This document shows, one piece after another, positions 1 through 10,150 of a DNA stretch of 64,000 nt. The position numbers and the translations under genes were made by a program. Each line of letters begins with the position of its first letter. Within the stretch, counting starts at the first letter, position 1. Under the pieces are notes generated by a model that was not told where the DNA came from, ran no database searches, and was given only the letters and a program-made list of their open reading frames with translations. Source of the stretch: Kondoa malvinella (Eukaryota; Basidiomycota; Agaricostilbomycetes; Agaricostilbales; Kondoaceae); the NCBI GenBank assembly GCA_039545315.1, contig BCIM01000002.1, positions 2,022,331 through 2,086,330 on the forward strand, read 5' to 3'.

Positions 1-742
1 TGCTTCCACCTGGTGCTTGACCGTCGACTAATCGATCTGCTTGGGTTGCCAAACTGTAGCCTTCTGCTTGCAAACGGTACTTGGCCCAATCTAATAGGCG
101 ACCAGCTTGGATGCTCTCGATGATCCAAGCTTCCGTGACAACCTAGATAAGGGTCAGCATATGTTTAGAGGCTATGAAACGGAGGTTACTTTGTACTCTG
201 AGAACTCTTTGAATTTCTTGGGCGTCAAATTGCTAGCGATGATGTGTGTAACAAGGGATTTCTGATCATTAACGATCAGACGTGTAAGACTCTCTTAGGC
301 AGACCAGACTTACTCTGTCGAGTACAGGATGCGACTCGCCGCCATACGCGACAACAGTATCGACCAGGGTTTGATACGGTACATAAGTTTGGCCATTGAT
401 GTGCTGTCATTCTATCAGGTCCATACCCTCAGACGTTGATCCTACTCACAATGCGAACATCTTTGAAGATCTGAGGCTTGGCTTTCTCGCCTGTAATGGC
501 CAAGTCATCCGCCTTGCGTTGTTGATGCTGAAATTGAGTCTTTACTCGTTTGTTGCGCAAATACCTGTATGTATCGCTTCAGCACCAGTCTCGATCACTC
601 GAAACTGCTTGACTGACTTGCTGAATTCACCAAACTGTTATACCCGTCAGTCTACCTGTTCTTGCCAAAGACATGTCACGTTGCTCACCTTGATCGCGCC
701 GTATATCTCATTTCCTTCCATGTATCCATTATCATCGGCCAT
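1..742 (-). CDS. REV1: REV1 DNA repair protein, N-terminal part (partial, runs off left edge)
   Basis: Rev1 is the deoxycytidyl transferase and scaffold of translesion DNA synthesis in the nucleus. Splicing by eye gives a start at 742 (MADDNGYMEGNEIYGAIKFG), then a basic stretch (YLRNKRVKTQ), then KPQIFKDVRI leading into a BRCT domain. Diagnostic pieces are DRKSLVTHIIASNL, FKEFSEYK and VVTEAWIIESIQAGRLLDWA, the usual Rev1 BRCT wording. At least five short introns are needed, for example one between DR and KSLVTH and one after FSEYK. The Y-family polymerase domain and the C-terminal interaction domain lie left of the window. The gene is divergent from the MYND gene, with about 160 bp between start codons. 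Family assignment is firm; exact junctions are inferred. Confidence 0.85.
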
Positions 743-900
743 CTTCTGCTACTTGCTGCCAGCCAAGCGTTTACATGAGCAAAGGTTGTAGATCTTGCTC
801 GCTTGAAATCAACATGGGAATTTGTCAACAATGCTGTTCTGAGACGGCCAACCAGTCGGACCATAGCACGACCTCAAACACTAGCAATTAACAGCAAAGT

Positions 901-1964
901 ATGGATGTGCGACACTACGACCCAAAGAACATGTCTGGGGATGAAATCAAGATGGTAGAGAAGCTCCAAGTGACCATGAGTGCTGGTTTCGTCTTTCGCT
1001 TCTTGTGCGTTCCCCAGGCTTCTCAATCCTATGCACGGCAAAGCTCGTGTCGTTGCAGGCAAGCCATCAACGAAGGAGATTGGGCGAGGCTGCTCTCCAT
1101 CAAAGACACCAGTTTGGCTTATGCAACTCTTGCAAGCGAACATTGGCAAAAGATTATGGTAGCCTTGAGGAAAGAAATGTTACCTCAACTCAATCCAGGC
1201 GGCTCAAACATTCCCTTCATAAAAAAAGTTCCAGCAACAATGTCGACTTCCAAGCTGTTTATGCTGTCTACTCCCTCTTGCGCGGCATCTCCACTTTAGG
1301 CATGACTGTCCAAAGGAACCTCAACTGTCAAGATCTCTTTATCGTTCACCAATTTTTACGATACATTATATCCATCATCGAACCAATGATGCGAAACAGC
1401 CCATTAGTCGAAAAATCTAGAGTCACATTCCTCAACGAAGCAATCTTCGACTATTGCACTATACTCTACCATCACACCAGCAGTATTCCAGGGTTTCTCA
1501 GCATGTCAAATTCAACAGTACCTCAGAAAGTGCTCAACCTACCTTATGCCGATGGTCGACTGGTCATGGACATCCAAGCCTATAGAAAAGCCATTAAAGA
1601 AACCAAATGCCCAGATCAAATCTTGATCTTCTGTGATATGGCTCTTGCTTTATCCGGTATATCGTCTGAATATTACACTACCCCTCAAGTCAAGCAGCAG
1701 CATGGTTTGAGGCAAGCTGATACACCTGCTGCAAGAGCTCAGAAAGCGAAAGAATACCTCAACAAGCAAGATGTCTTTTTCAATGCAAAGGGTCGGAATC
1801 CATCGGATTGCTGCTCGAATGGTGGGAAATCAGAAAGAAGTGCAGAAACGCTGCGCTATTGTGGAGCTTGTAATTTGTTAAGGTATTGCGGATCGACTTG
1901 TGCGAAAGAACATTGGAAAAAAGGGCATAAAACGCGATGTAACAAGATGACGATGAAAAAGTAG
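901..1964 (+). CDS. MYND-type zinc finger protein
   Basis: Protein of unknown function ending in a clear MYND zinc finger: CC..(16)..CGAC..LRYCGSTCAKEHWKKGHKTRC, with the Cys and His ligands spaced as in the family, placed at the extreme C-terminus (about 1800-1960). MYND fingers bind proline-rich partners. The body (HQFLRYIISIIEP, PGFLSMSN) resembles the lineage-expanded MYND proteins of basidiomycetes. The N-terminal half reads in one frame and the rest in another. A 56-nt GT-AG intron at 1179-1234 joins them cleanly, and a further possible 48-nt intron at 970-1017 keeps frame. The start at 901 is the first ATG of the frame. Function cannot be stated. Confidence 0.7.
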
Positions 1965-2010
1965 GACTTGTAGAGCCCGTTAGTCATTGTACATCTGGTT
2001 ACTGCATCAA

Positions 2011-2735
2011 TCAAGCCTCATAAGCTGGCAACTGCTCCCCAATATGACCGAATCGCATGAAAGCCTATCATGCCATCAATATAGCCCAGTGGCAAGCGCA
2101 GAACCACTCACCTCAGGTTCATCTGCGATCCTCTGAGCTTCATCGGTATCCAACCAAGCCCGAACTTCAGTAGCCTTTGCCATACTCGCGTTGCCATACG
2201 TAGTAAGAGCAGAATGTAGAAGAGCCAGATAATTGGGTTGAATTTGATGATTCGGGAAAGTAATGACCTGTAAATTGCTGTGTCTGGTTTTATTGGGCTA
2301 CATAAACATTAGTATCGTGTCGATAGCAGTGATCAGGGCATACATGAGGTCCGTATGATCCAGATGAAGCGTTGCGAGTGATGGATATGCTCTTCAAATA
2401 GGCTGCAATTTCTTTAGTTTCGCCTTTGCGAGCAATAAGGTATCGCTCACCCCAGCATTCGCCCCACTACAAGATTGTCAGAAAAGCTTATATAGAGCAA
2501 GAAAAAGCCATACAGCTGATCGCCTAATCTCTCCTAGCATAGTGCTGCTCGCTCCCATACACAGAGCATCAGCTTCCCTAAATGCCTGCTCGACTTCTTC
2601 TAAAGCTCGTTCCACTTCTTTTGCATCTACGCGCTTGTCGATACGATGTATTTGGTAAGAGTCCATAGACGCGTCATAGTTGAAATAGGTGCTGTTTGGT
2701 TGAAAGTAGGAAATGATTTTGCTGAAAAAGTCCAT
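2011..2735 (-). CDS. conserved-looking hypothetical protein
   Basis: Four exons splice cleanly: from MDFFSKIISYFQPN, through an acidic helix (VERALEEVEQAFREADAL), then WGECWGERYLIARKG, then LQVITFPNHQIQPN, ending MRFGHIGEQLPAYEA and a stop at 2011. Introns are 45-50 nt with good GT/AG ends. I do not recognise the family. There is no signal peptide or membrane segment. The sequence just upstream of the start is pyrimidine-rich and ends in CAG, so it could be either a fungal 5' leader or a splice acceptor; a further upstream exon (within 2740-3000) is therefore possible. Confidence 0.55.
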
Positions 2736-3077
2736 ATCTGACGAATGAGAAGAGGTGGTAGTAGTAGAGGCAGGCGAAGAAGAAGATTGCGCTCTTTTCT
2801 AGCGAAGAATAAAACATGGTTGATCGAAATTCGGTCTGGCATGCAGTTGGTCAAATACGCGTTGAGATATCGGAAAGGGAGCAGGGGAGCAGTATCAGCA
2901 GATAGAGCTAGAATTGATGCACTGGAGCGTGGATTGCGACCGGCTGGTGAAGCGGATTTGCTTGAGGTATTGATAGAAATGATTGAATCCTTCGATGCCA
3001 CATCACAGCGTTGCCTTGTCTACAGATACCGACTTCAGCGTCATACAGCATCACTACGAGGCCACTGACCCTTCATT

Positions 3078-3551
3078 TCACTCTTCTTTCCACAGATGGA
3101 TATCCTTGCTGGGCTCGACCGAATGCCTAACCCAATGACTCTTCCTGCACACATAGACCTTGCCGTCATACTCGATCTTGTCGTTCTTTGTGTATCTAGG
3201 CTCCTTGTACTCTCTCTGATCGTCCTCTTCAGCCGTGTCCCCATCGTCTACGACATTACTCCAGTCCTTTACGTTCCTTTTCGCTTTCTTCCGTTTGCCA
3301 GAGACTGCTTCTTTTTTGTTCTTCCATACTCCTCCGTATCGGTAATGAGGATGATCAGCATCACCGTCAATGTCCCCACCAGAAACAGATTTCCAGCATT
3401 TACCAGGACAGACGAAATGCCATTTGAGCGAATCATCGATTTGACAGCGGATCAAGACGTCTCGCGAGGTGTTGCAGAGTGTACATGGTTTGCTGCCTTG
3501 ACGTGGTGCTTCAGGAGCTTCGACGGGTGCATCGATCAGAGCTTCTGACAT
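3078..3551 (-). CDS. small Cys-containing conserved fungal protein
   Basis: Single-exon 157-residue protein. The N-terminal part carries CTLCNTSRDVLIRC followed by WHFVCPGKCWKSVSGG, a CxxC...C...CxxxC arrangement that looks like a small zinc-binding module. A lysine-rich middle (KRKKAKRNVKDW) follows, and the C-terminus contains YTKNDKIEYDGKVYVCRKSHW. I recall the WHFVCPGxCWKSVSGG wording from uncharacterised proteins of many fungi, but know no experimental function. The gene is divergent from the eIF2B-delta gene (about 295 bp between starts). No secretion signal is visible. Nuclear localisation through the basic segment is a guess. Confidence 0.7.
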   Translation of the reverse strand: MSEALIDAPVEAPEAPRQGSKPCTLCNTSRDVLIRCQIDDSLKWHFVCPGKCWKSVSGGDIDGDADHPHYRYGGVWKNKKEAVSGKRKKAKRNVKDWSNVVDDGDTAEEDDQREYKEPRYTKNDKIEYDGKVYVCRKSHWVRHSVEPSKDIHLWKEE

Positions 3552-3845
3552 GCTTGTATGACTTTGATGGGCAGAGTACTATAGAGCTGGTGCTGTCTTC
3601 TTTCAGAGTTACAAGTCACGAGACACCCGTAGCCAGATCGAAACAGACAGGCTTTGCAGAATAGACAGACAGATTGGAATACTTTGACGACAAGAAAGGT
3701 AGGCTGGCTTCGTCTCGCGCTGGCGGCTTCGCTCTGTGACCGTCTGACTTTCAAGCGGCCGTGGAAGAGAGCTTGCTGCTTTGAGTCGACGTTCGCTTTC
3801 AAGCTGCAACGGCCAAAATTCGAGTCAGGACATCTCTCGTCCAAG

Positions 3846-5353
3846 ATGTCAGAGTCCACACCGAGCGCTAGCACAAGCAGTAGCAATGGCATAGCACCAG
3901 TAGAAGGGTCATCTTCGGCGGCAGGGACTTCTTCTCGTGCTGCAGTCAAACAAATGTCGAAAGCAGAAAGACGAGCATTACAAGAGCAGCAAAGACAAGC
4001 TAAGCAGGAAGCTGCTGCCAATCCTAGACCTGCACAAAGTACTCGACCGGCTGCAGCAGTTGCAGCGCCCAAGAAAGCTACAAGTACTCCGACAGGGCAA
4101 TCATCAGCCTCTGCCAGTACAACGCATAGCACTCCCTTTACCGCTTCCAACCTCTTCAACCACCTCACTATATCTTCCTCCCAACCGCTCAAAACAAAAT
4201 CAGAGAAAGACGTTCATCCAGCTATAGCGAAACTTGGACTGCAATGGGCCGAATTTCGAATTGTTGGTGCCAACGCGCGCTGCATCTCCATGCTAGAAGC
4301 GTTTAAACAAGTCATTCGATCCTACGTCGTTCCTAGTGGAGCTGTTTTCAGTCGACATTTACCTTCGCACCTCTCGCCCCAGATTGAGCATTTGTACAAA
4401 CATCGAAGCAGGAGTTTAACGTTGGGCAACGCGATTCGGTATTTGAAGTGGGAGATTGCGCAAATACCGTTAGAAATGGAAGAAGAGGAAGCAAAAGATT
4501 GGTTATGTGAACGGATTGATTATTTCGTTAGGGATAGGATTGTTGTTGCGGATAAGGTCATTGAGCAGCATACGCTCAGCAAGATTAAGGATGGGGATGT
4601 GGTTATGACTTATGCCAGGTGCGTCCTTGTGTGTCTCTGCTGTTCAGTAGCTGAGGCAAAGCGCGGGATCACAGATCTTCCGTAGTTGAATCATCACTCA
4701 TAGAAGCCAAGAACCAAGGTCGACTGTTCGAAGTTATAGTAGTGGATTCTCGACCTATGTTAGAAGGTATGTCTACCTGTTTCTGCACGAGCAACGCTTA
4801 CGTGACCAGGCAAAAATCTATGCGCTTCGCTCTCCCAGCACGGCATCACCACAACCTACGTCCTCCTTTCTGCCCTAGGACCAGTGATATCATCTGCTTC
4901 GCTCGTCCTACTCGGTACTCATGCTCTACTATCGGACGGGGCTATGTTTTCTCGAGCTGGAACAGCAACGGTTGCGATGATGGCTAAAGCAGCTGGGAAG
5001 CCTGTAGTGTGCTGTTGCGAAACGTATAAATTCACGGATCGGATCATGCTGGATAGTATTGGTGGGAATGAACAAGGTCAGTCTATCCTTTTCCTTTCCC
5101 TTCTCCTTGATGCTCATTGTCACGATTAGGCCCTTCCTCGGCCCTTTTACCAGCAGCGCCTAAATCACTGTTCGACCTCTCTTCACCTGCTGCACCGACA
5201 CTACCAAACGCGAATTTATCAATCTTCAATTTGCTCTATGATGTCTCAAGACCGGATGATGTGACTTGTGTCATTAGTGAAGCTGGCTTGATACCTGTCA
5301 AGAGTGTGCCGGCGGTGTTGAGGGAGTTTAAACCTCTGAGCGGGACGAGCTAG
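3846..5353 (+). CDS. GCD2: translation initiation factor eIF2B subunit delta
   Basis: The delta subunit belongs to the regulatory part of eIF2B, the guanine-nucleotide exchange factor for eIF2, and senses phosphorylated eIF2-alpha. The N-terminus is a low-complexity Ser/Ala/Lys-rich tail with MSKAERRALQEQQRQAKQE, typical of this subunit. It is followed by the conserved HPAIAKLGLQWAEF, then VVDSRPMLEGKNL, LVLLGTHALLSDGAMFSRAG and VVCCCETYKFTDRI. The C-terminus has YDVSRPDDVTCVISEAGLIP. Introns: 4619-4674, one after PMLEG, and one after GGNEQ. I chose ATG 3846 over the in-frame ATG at 3654 because homologues begin near here and the upstream stretch is not conserved-looking. Confidence 0.93.
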
Positions 5354-5486
5354 CAATGGATTTTGACTATCATTGGCAGACGTGCTTCGTCTTCGCTCTT
5401 TAAAGGGAGAGCTGTATCAGCTGGTAACCTCTCCATCGGCTACAAGATGGGGATCAGATCATTCTGCATAAAGTTGTTCCAAAACA

Positions 5487-6863
5487 ATGGACGCGTCTCC
5501 TCAGCATATTCTGCTAGACTACACTTCTCGCTCAGGCCAAGACATTAGGAAGCTTCGCTTTGCACCTTTGAGGGAAGATATACTTGCTCTTGGTGCGTCG
5601 CATCACTATCATAAGGTTTCCAAGAAAGTTGCTCATCCTTGGAGCTGCAGGGTGCGATACATGCTTGGAATTGGCTCATCTGGCTCGCGAAGAGGTTTGT
5701 CTGCTCGCTCGCTCTTCTTTGGGAGTATAGAGCTTGAGCAAGGCAAACAGAATTCATGGACGACAAGGCATCTACGAACAATCTTGCTAGGCTCACGCGT
5801 CACTGCTTTGGACTTTACTGCTTCTACCTCTTCCACTTCTGACCAGACATATATCGAGTACGTCTGCAGCACACTCGAGGCAGCTTGAAAGGGCTGAACA
5901 TGCACCAGGATTCTTGTAGCATGCGCTGATAAACGCTTACGGCTCATCAGCTGCCAAGTCTCACTATCTGGAGATCAAGAAGGCGAGGCTACTATCGAAT
6001 TCCTGTCGGGTCCTTTGTCGGGCAAAGTGACCGATGTCGCGTGTTGTCGAGCTCCTGGTCTGGAAGGGAGGGCTGTGAGTGTTTCTGGTGCGTGAATCAC
6101 CTGTTCTCTAGTTATTTGCCGACTCGGATGCATCTACAGAGGATGGGAGCTGCGTGGTGTGGAATCTCCGACCTGAAGCAGGTGAAGGGCAACAAGCTTC
6201 TTATTCAGTCAGTGCCTTGTTATCTATGCTGTTTCACAGCTTGACTGGTTCCTGGGATATGACAGATACCACATCCATATCCGGTCAATTCAGCAGCTTT
6301 CCACCCAGAAGCGGCAGCACTACTAATGACCTGCGATTGTCGAAACACCATCCGCTTACTAGAATGGAACGACGACACTTCACAAACTCCTTGTTTCGCT
6401 TTATGCGATCCGAAAGGCGTTGTATCTACTGCTACGAGGTACAGAGGTCGAGCGGATTGGAAAAGCTTGGATGGAAGTGTCTTTGGGAGTGTTGCGGACA
6501 CTGAATGGGTTATGTGGGATGTAAGGCAGGGCGATAAACCTATTGCAAGGGGAGAAGCGCTAGGTTCAGCTGGAGCGGACGGTTTCTTGTGCGTCTCATC
6601 TTCCTATCAATTTCGATTGATTTCGAAGACTGGTGATGCACAGATGGTCGCCAATGAACGCCCGACAATTCGCAATCTTTTCATCAAGTCCCAAGGCAAG
6701 TCCACCAATCAAGGTCATTCATACCTCGTTTCCTTCAGCGCCAAGAGGCATCGTCTTTCCTGGCTCGTCAAGAACAGTCGCGGACGTGCGGTGGCATCCT
6801 AGCGAAGAGATCTTGTGCTGTGCGCTGGGCAACACGCTCGTACTCTTACCAGGTCAGATGTAG
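5487..6863 (+). CDS. WD-repeat protein, probably nucleoporin Nup37-like
   Basis: Multi-exon beta-propeller protein. Visible blades include ILLGSRVTALDF, EDGSCVVWNLRPEA, PVNSAAFHPEAAALLMTC with NTIRLLEW, VADTEWVMWDVRQG, and a last blade VADVRWHPSEEILCCALG. Overall order, length and the final W-H-P blade fit Nup37, a member of the Y-complex (Nup107-160) of the nuclear pore, better than other WD families, but WD repeats are promiscuous and this is an inference. Translation appears to stop at 6861-6863; a small terminal exon beyond a possible donor near 6855 cannot be excluded. The gene starts 133 bp after the eIF2B-delta stop on the same strand. Confidence 0.55.
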
Positions 6864-7254
6864 TTTGCTTTGTTCTCATGGAAGGTCACAACGTCTTAGG
6901 CTCTCATCTTGTGCTGTGTTCTGTCTTCGCTTGTTTGCATTCTCCCTCATTCTGTTGTATTGTGCTCCTCTTTATGCCTCGTCTTGCACTCGGTCTCGCT
7001 CACTGCTATCCAGACGTCTTACCCAACTTTGCTGCCAATTGGTTCCAATCACGTTGGTGCCAGTCTGCCGTGTCTGATTCCATCTGTTCTCATCGATACA
7101 ATACAGAAGGTGTCCTTCGTGTATACTACAAGATTACATTATAAGACTGGAGCGAAGCGAAAGGACAGGACAGGAGCATCAAGCTCGCGAATTTTCGATC
7201 AAGCTTTCGCATGCAAATTTGAACACTAGTGTACAGCTACTTAAGAACGCCCGA
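6864..7254. other. intergenic, convergent 3' regions
   Basis: About 390 bp between the convergent ends of the WD-repeat gene and the sugar transporter. It is pyrimidine-rich on the + strand. Only short overlapping open frames are present, none with recognisable content. A trailing exon of the WD gene is conceivable but not supported. Confidence 0.4.
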
Positions 7255-9598
7255 TTAACCCTCCTTGCTGACGGTGATCCGTTCGCCTGAAGGAGCTTCC
7301 CTTGCCTTGGAAAATTTACTCGCTGGTGTGCCCGCGGCAAAAAGCAGATCAATCTCCTTGAATGTAAGGCCTGTTTAGCTAATTAGCAAAATTTGCATAA
7401 TTGGGTGCAGCGAAAGCCCTACCCTTGTATTCGGGTAGCCTAAAATATGCCCACACAAAGACGATCGCTGTGCATCCTGCCCAAAAAAGAGCTGCATACG
7501 CTCCCCAGTCTGGCAGAAGAGCCCGAATTAGCGATGCTCGATGCATAGTTTCAACACATACTCCAGGCTGTTTATATCGAGTCAGCAATGATACAACTTC
7601 AAAATCTAGTCTTCAATGCTCACCTGTAGTATTGAGCATGTAGGGTGAGAGTACTCCCGTCCAAATGCAGGTGATGTTGTACGCATTTCTAGCCAAGACG
7701 GTGGTCTTGGTTCGTAGCCGACTGGACGGGCTTTCAGACACAATGACATAGGTCAACGGACCAATAGTAGAGTCGTAGCTATAGGGAACTGAGCGCGTCT
7801 CAAGACAGATGGTGTAAGATGCTCACATGAAAGTATAGACCAGCAACAAAGCTCCAATTGCCCAGGACGCGGAAGTGTTTGACATTGGAGCAATTCCGAG
7901 AAGACCAGTGATTAATAACGTGACGAAACAGCCAATCAGACCGCCGAGATAGATTGTTCGCCGTCCAAAGCGATTGATCAGAGGCCAGCTCAAGACAGTA
8001 CCGACAAATGCTATGCCATAGAGACCCAAGTTCATGTTGAAAGACTGCTCCGAGCTCAAACCGGCTTGAACAAAGAAGAAGACTGAGAACGTCTGAAGTA
8101 CTGGCCCACACTAAGACAGTCGAGCGTAGGGGTAAGCGAAGCAAAGTGTACAGAGAAGGACAATAGGCTTACCATCTGCTGAGCTGTCCAAGTCACGACA
8201 GATATCTCACTTAGATCACATATTAGCCAAACGTTGCTCGAATAGCGAAGTCCACTCACGTTCGACGTAGATTGACTCCGCGGAAGCATTCCAGATAGCC
8301 GACATCATGTGTGAGCTCCTTCTCGATCACATCGGTCTCCACATGCAAAGCAACGACCTGAGAAGGCGTAGCGATGTTCGCCCCAGCATTTAAGTTTTGC
8401 AGTCTTTGAACAGCGCGTTCGGCTCTCTCGATTCTGCCCTTCTTCACCACTACATGCAGGTCAAGAGAAGATACGGAAGTGTACAACAATGCACTCACGC
8501 CATACTGGACTTTCGGGACAGAGGATGCACACGGCAATGATGGGCAGTGGCCAAGCCCATTGAATCATATATGGAATCTGCCAACCTTTAAGACGGTCAG
8601 CGAAAAGCGTTCATATGTAACATATCATTTACCGAGGGAATCTTCCCGATTTTGAAAAGCGACGAGCACCCCGCTTGCAATGAGTTGACCGACGACCCAA
8701 CATCTTCAAAGCCGTCAGAGGACGATCTGAATCAGTTAGAAATGCTTACAGATTGACGTAGCTGGTCAAATAGCCGCGCAAATGGGTCGGCAGCACTTCA
8801 CTTGCATACACCACGGGAACTTCGCAAGGACCAGCATGAGCGATCTATTGCTCAATCTCTCCGTCGAGATTCGCCTACGGGTCTGAAAGATACCCCATGG
8901 CTGCAGCATTATGATCAATAGATGCAAACGAATTTCGTAGTGCTAAACTCACAATTCCGCACAGGATTTGGCCAACCAATTGTAAAGGCAGAGTCTTGCC
9001 AACTGTCCAAAGATGTAAGACAGTGTCTACGTTTCAAGATTTCACTCACAGACGCTAATGAAGATTGTCGCGATTAGAGTAGCAGACGCAACACCCATAG
9101 TTTTCTTGTTGCCATACCTGAAAGCCGAGCCGTCAGCTCCCGACTCCTGTCTGCGTATAGACTCACAAATCACAAAGCCATCCGGCTACGGCAAGACCGA
9201 GGATCTCTCCAATGTATGCACCATTCGCAATAGCTGACTGCCAGGGTGCTGTGATTGAAGAAGCGCCATCGACCGCAGCTTGATTCGCAAAGGTGTTGAT
9301 GAAGGAAGGGAAGGCGAGGAAGGAGCCAATCTATTCTGTCCGTCAAGGAAAGCAGAGAAGGAGCGGAAATAGTGCTCACCAGAATAGTATCGTAACCTTC
9401 CATGATGACTGCTGCACTTAGGAGCAAGGACCATATGACAGCTTTCCTGTACGACTTGAGCCCTTGCCAGACTGGCATTTCATGTTCCTTTGCGTTGGCC
9501 ACATGAGCTTCATGCAAAAGGGTAGGATCAAGGCCAGTTTCAAAGTGCTTGATCGTAGTCCCTTCCTTCTGGTGATCGGCCTTCTCCATGTGTGACAT
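7255..9598 (-). CDS. MFS sugar:H+ symporter (alpha-glucoside/hexose permease family)
   Basis: Plasma-membrane sugar transporter of the major facilitator superfamily. The N-terminus MSHMEKADHQKEG is cytoplasmic. The first helix VIWSLLLSAAVIMEGYDT carries the GYDT motif typical of maltose/alpha-glucoside permeases. It continues ANGAYIGEILGLAVAGWLCD, then later helices (GIAFVGTVLSWPLINRFGRR with the RFGRR loop). The C-terminal signature is RLPEYKGR joined across an intron to TFKEIDLLFAAGTPASKF. Ten or so short introns are needed; the stop is at 7255. Substrate (maltose, sucrose or hexose) cannot be decided. The gene is transcribed away from the NAA35 gene across a ~550-bp shared upstream region. 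Confidence 0.88.
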
Positions 9599-10150
9599 GA
9601 TGGCTCAAGGTAGGAAAGCAGTAGCAGAGTAAGAATGGATGTATGTGCCTCTGCGGAGATGATGTAGCCCCACGATCACGAGGAGAAGCAGAAAATAGCA
9701 GCTTGTCACGACAAGATCTTGCCGGCCGAGAGCCGTTCTGGACGCGAAGTGCATGTGTTGATCCTATGAGGCGCGCGCTACAGGACAAGCAGAACCAGTG
9801 AACGGAGAAGGAAAACAAAGATGTGCCAGAAAACAGATAGAGCATATACAGGCTGTTCCATCACGTAGAGAAGTGCAGCAGCAATGGCAACAGGAGCTCG
9901 TCGAATGCCGCATCAAGGCAAAACGAGCAAAGGATGACGGACTCTTGATGCAACAGGTCTACATGAAACATGGTGCCAAATTATGCACAGGCAACCGATA
10001 TTTGACTTGATAGTACTTCTCGTCAATCCAAGGCCAAAATATTGGCCAGAAAGTGGTGCACGGTCGTCAAAATCTTGTGACGCTGCAGCTGAAGCAGCCG
10101 TGAAGTACTTGGTATAGACCAGCAGAAATACAGGTATATGTTGAATTTCT
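9599..10150. other. divergent upstream region between transporter and NAA35
   Basis: About 550 bp separates the two divergent genes. It holds a basic open stretch on the + strand (9798-10010) that begins with GTG rather than ATG. This could be a leader exon of NAA35 or chance; it is not supported as a separate gene. No clear TATA box or binding site was identified. Confidence 0.35.

Noticed and set aside
1179..1234. Apparent -1 frameshift at an A7 run in the MYND gene (perfect slippery site at 1221-1227)
   Set aside because: A 56-nt GT-AG intron (1179-1234) with CTCAAC-type branch sequence joins the two frames in phase, so no frameshift is needed.
6820..7229. Hydrophobic, Cys/Leu-rich open frames after the WD gene that look membrane-like
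   Set aside because: They arise from pyrimidine-rich 3' sequence in overlapping frames with no consistent start or splice sites.
9798..10010. Possible separate gene between the transporter and NAA35
   Set aside because: The frame opens with GTG, has no recognised content, and may be leader sequence.
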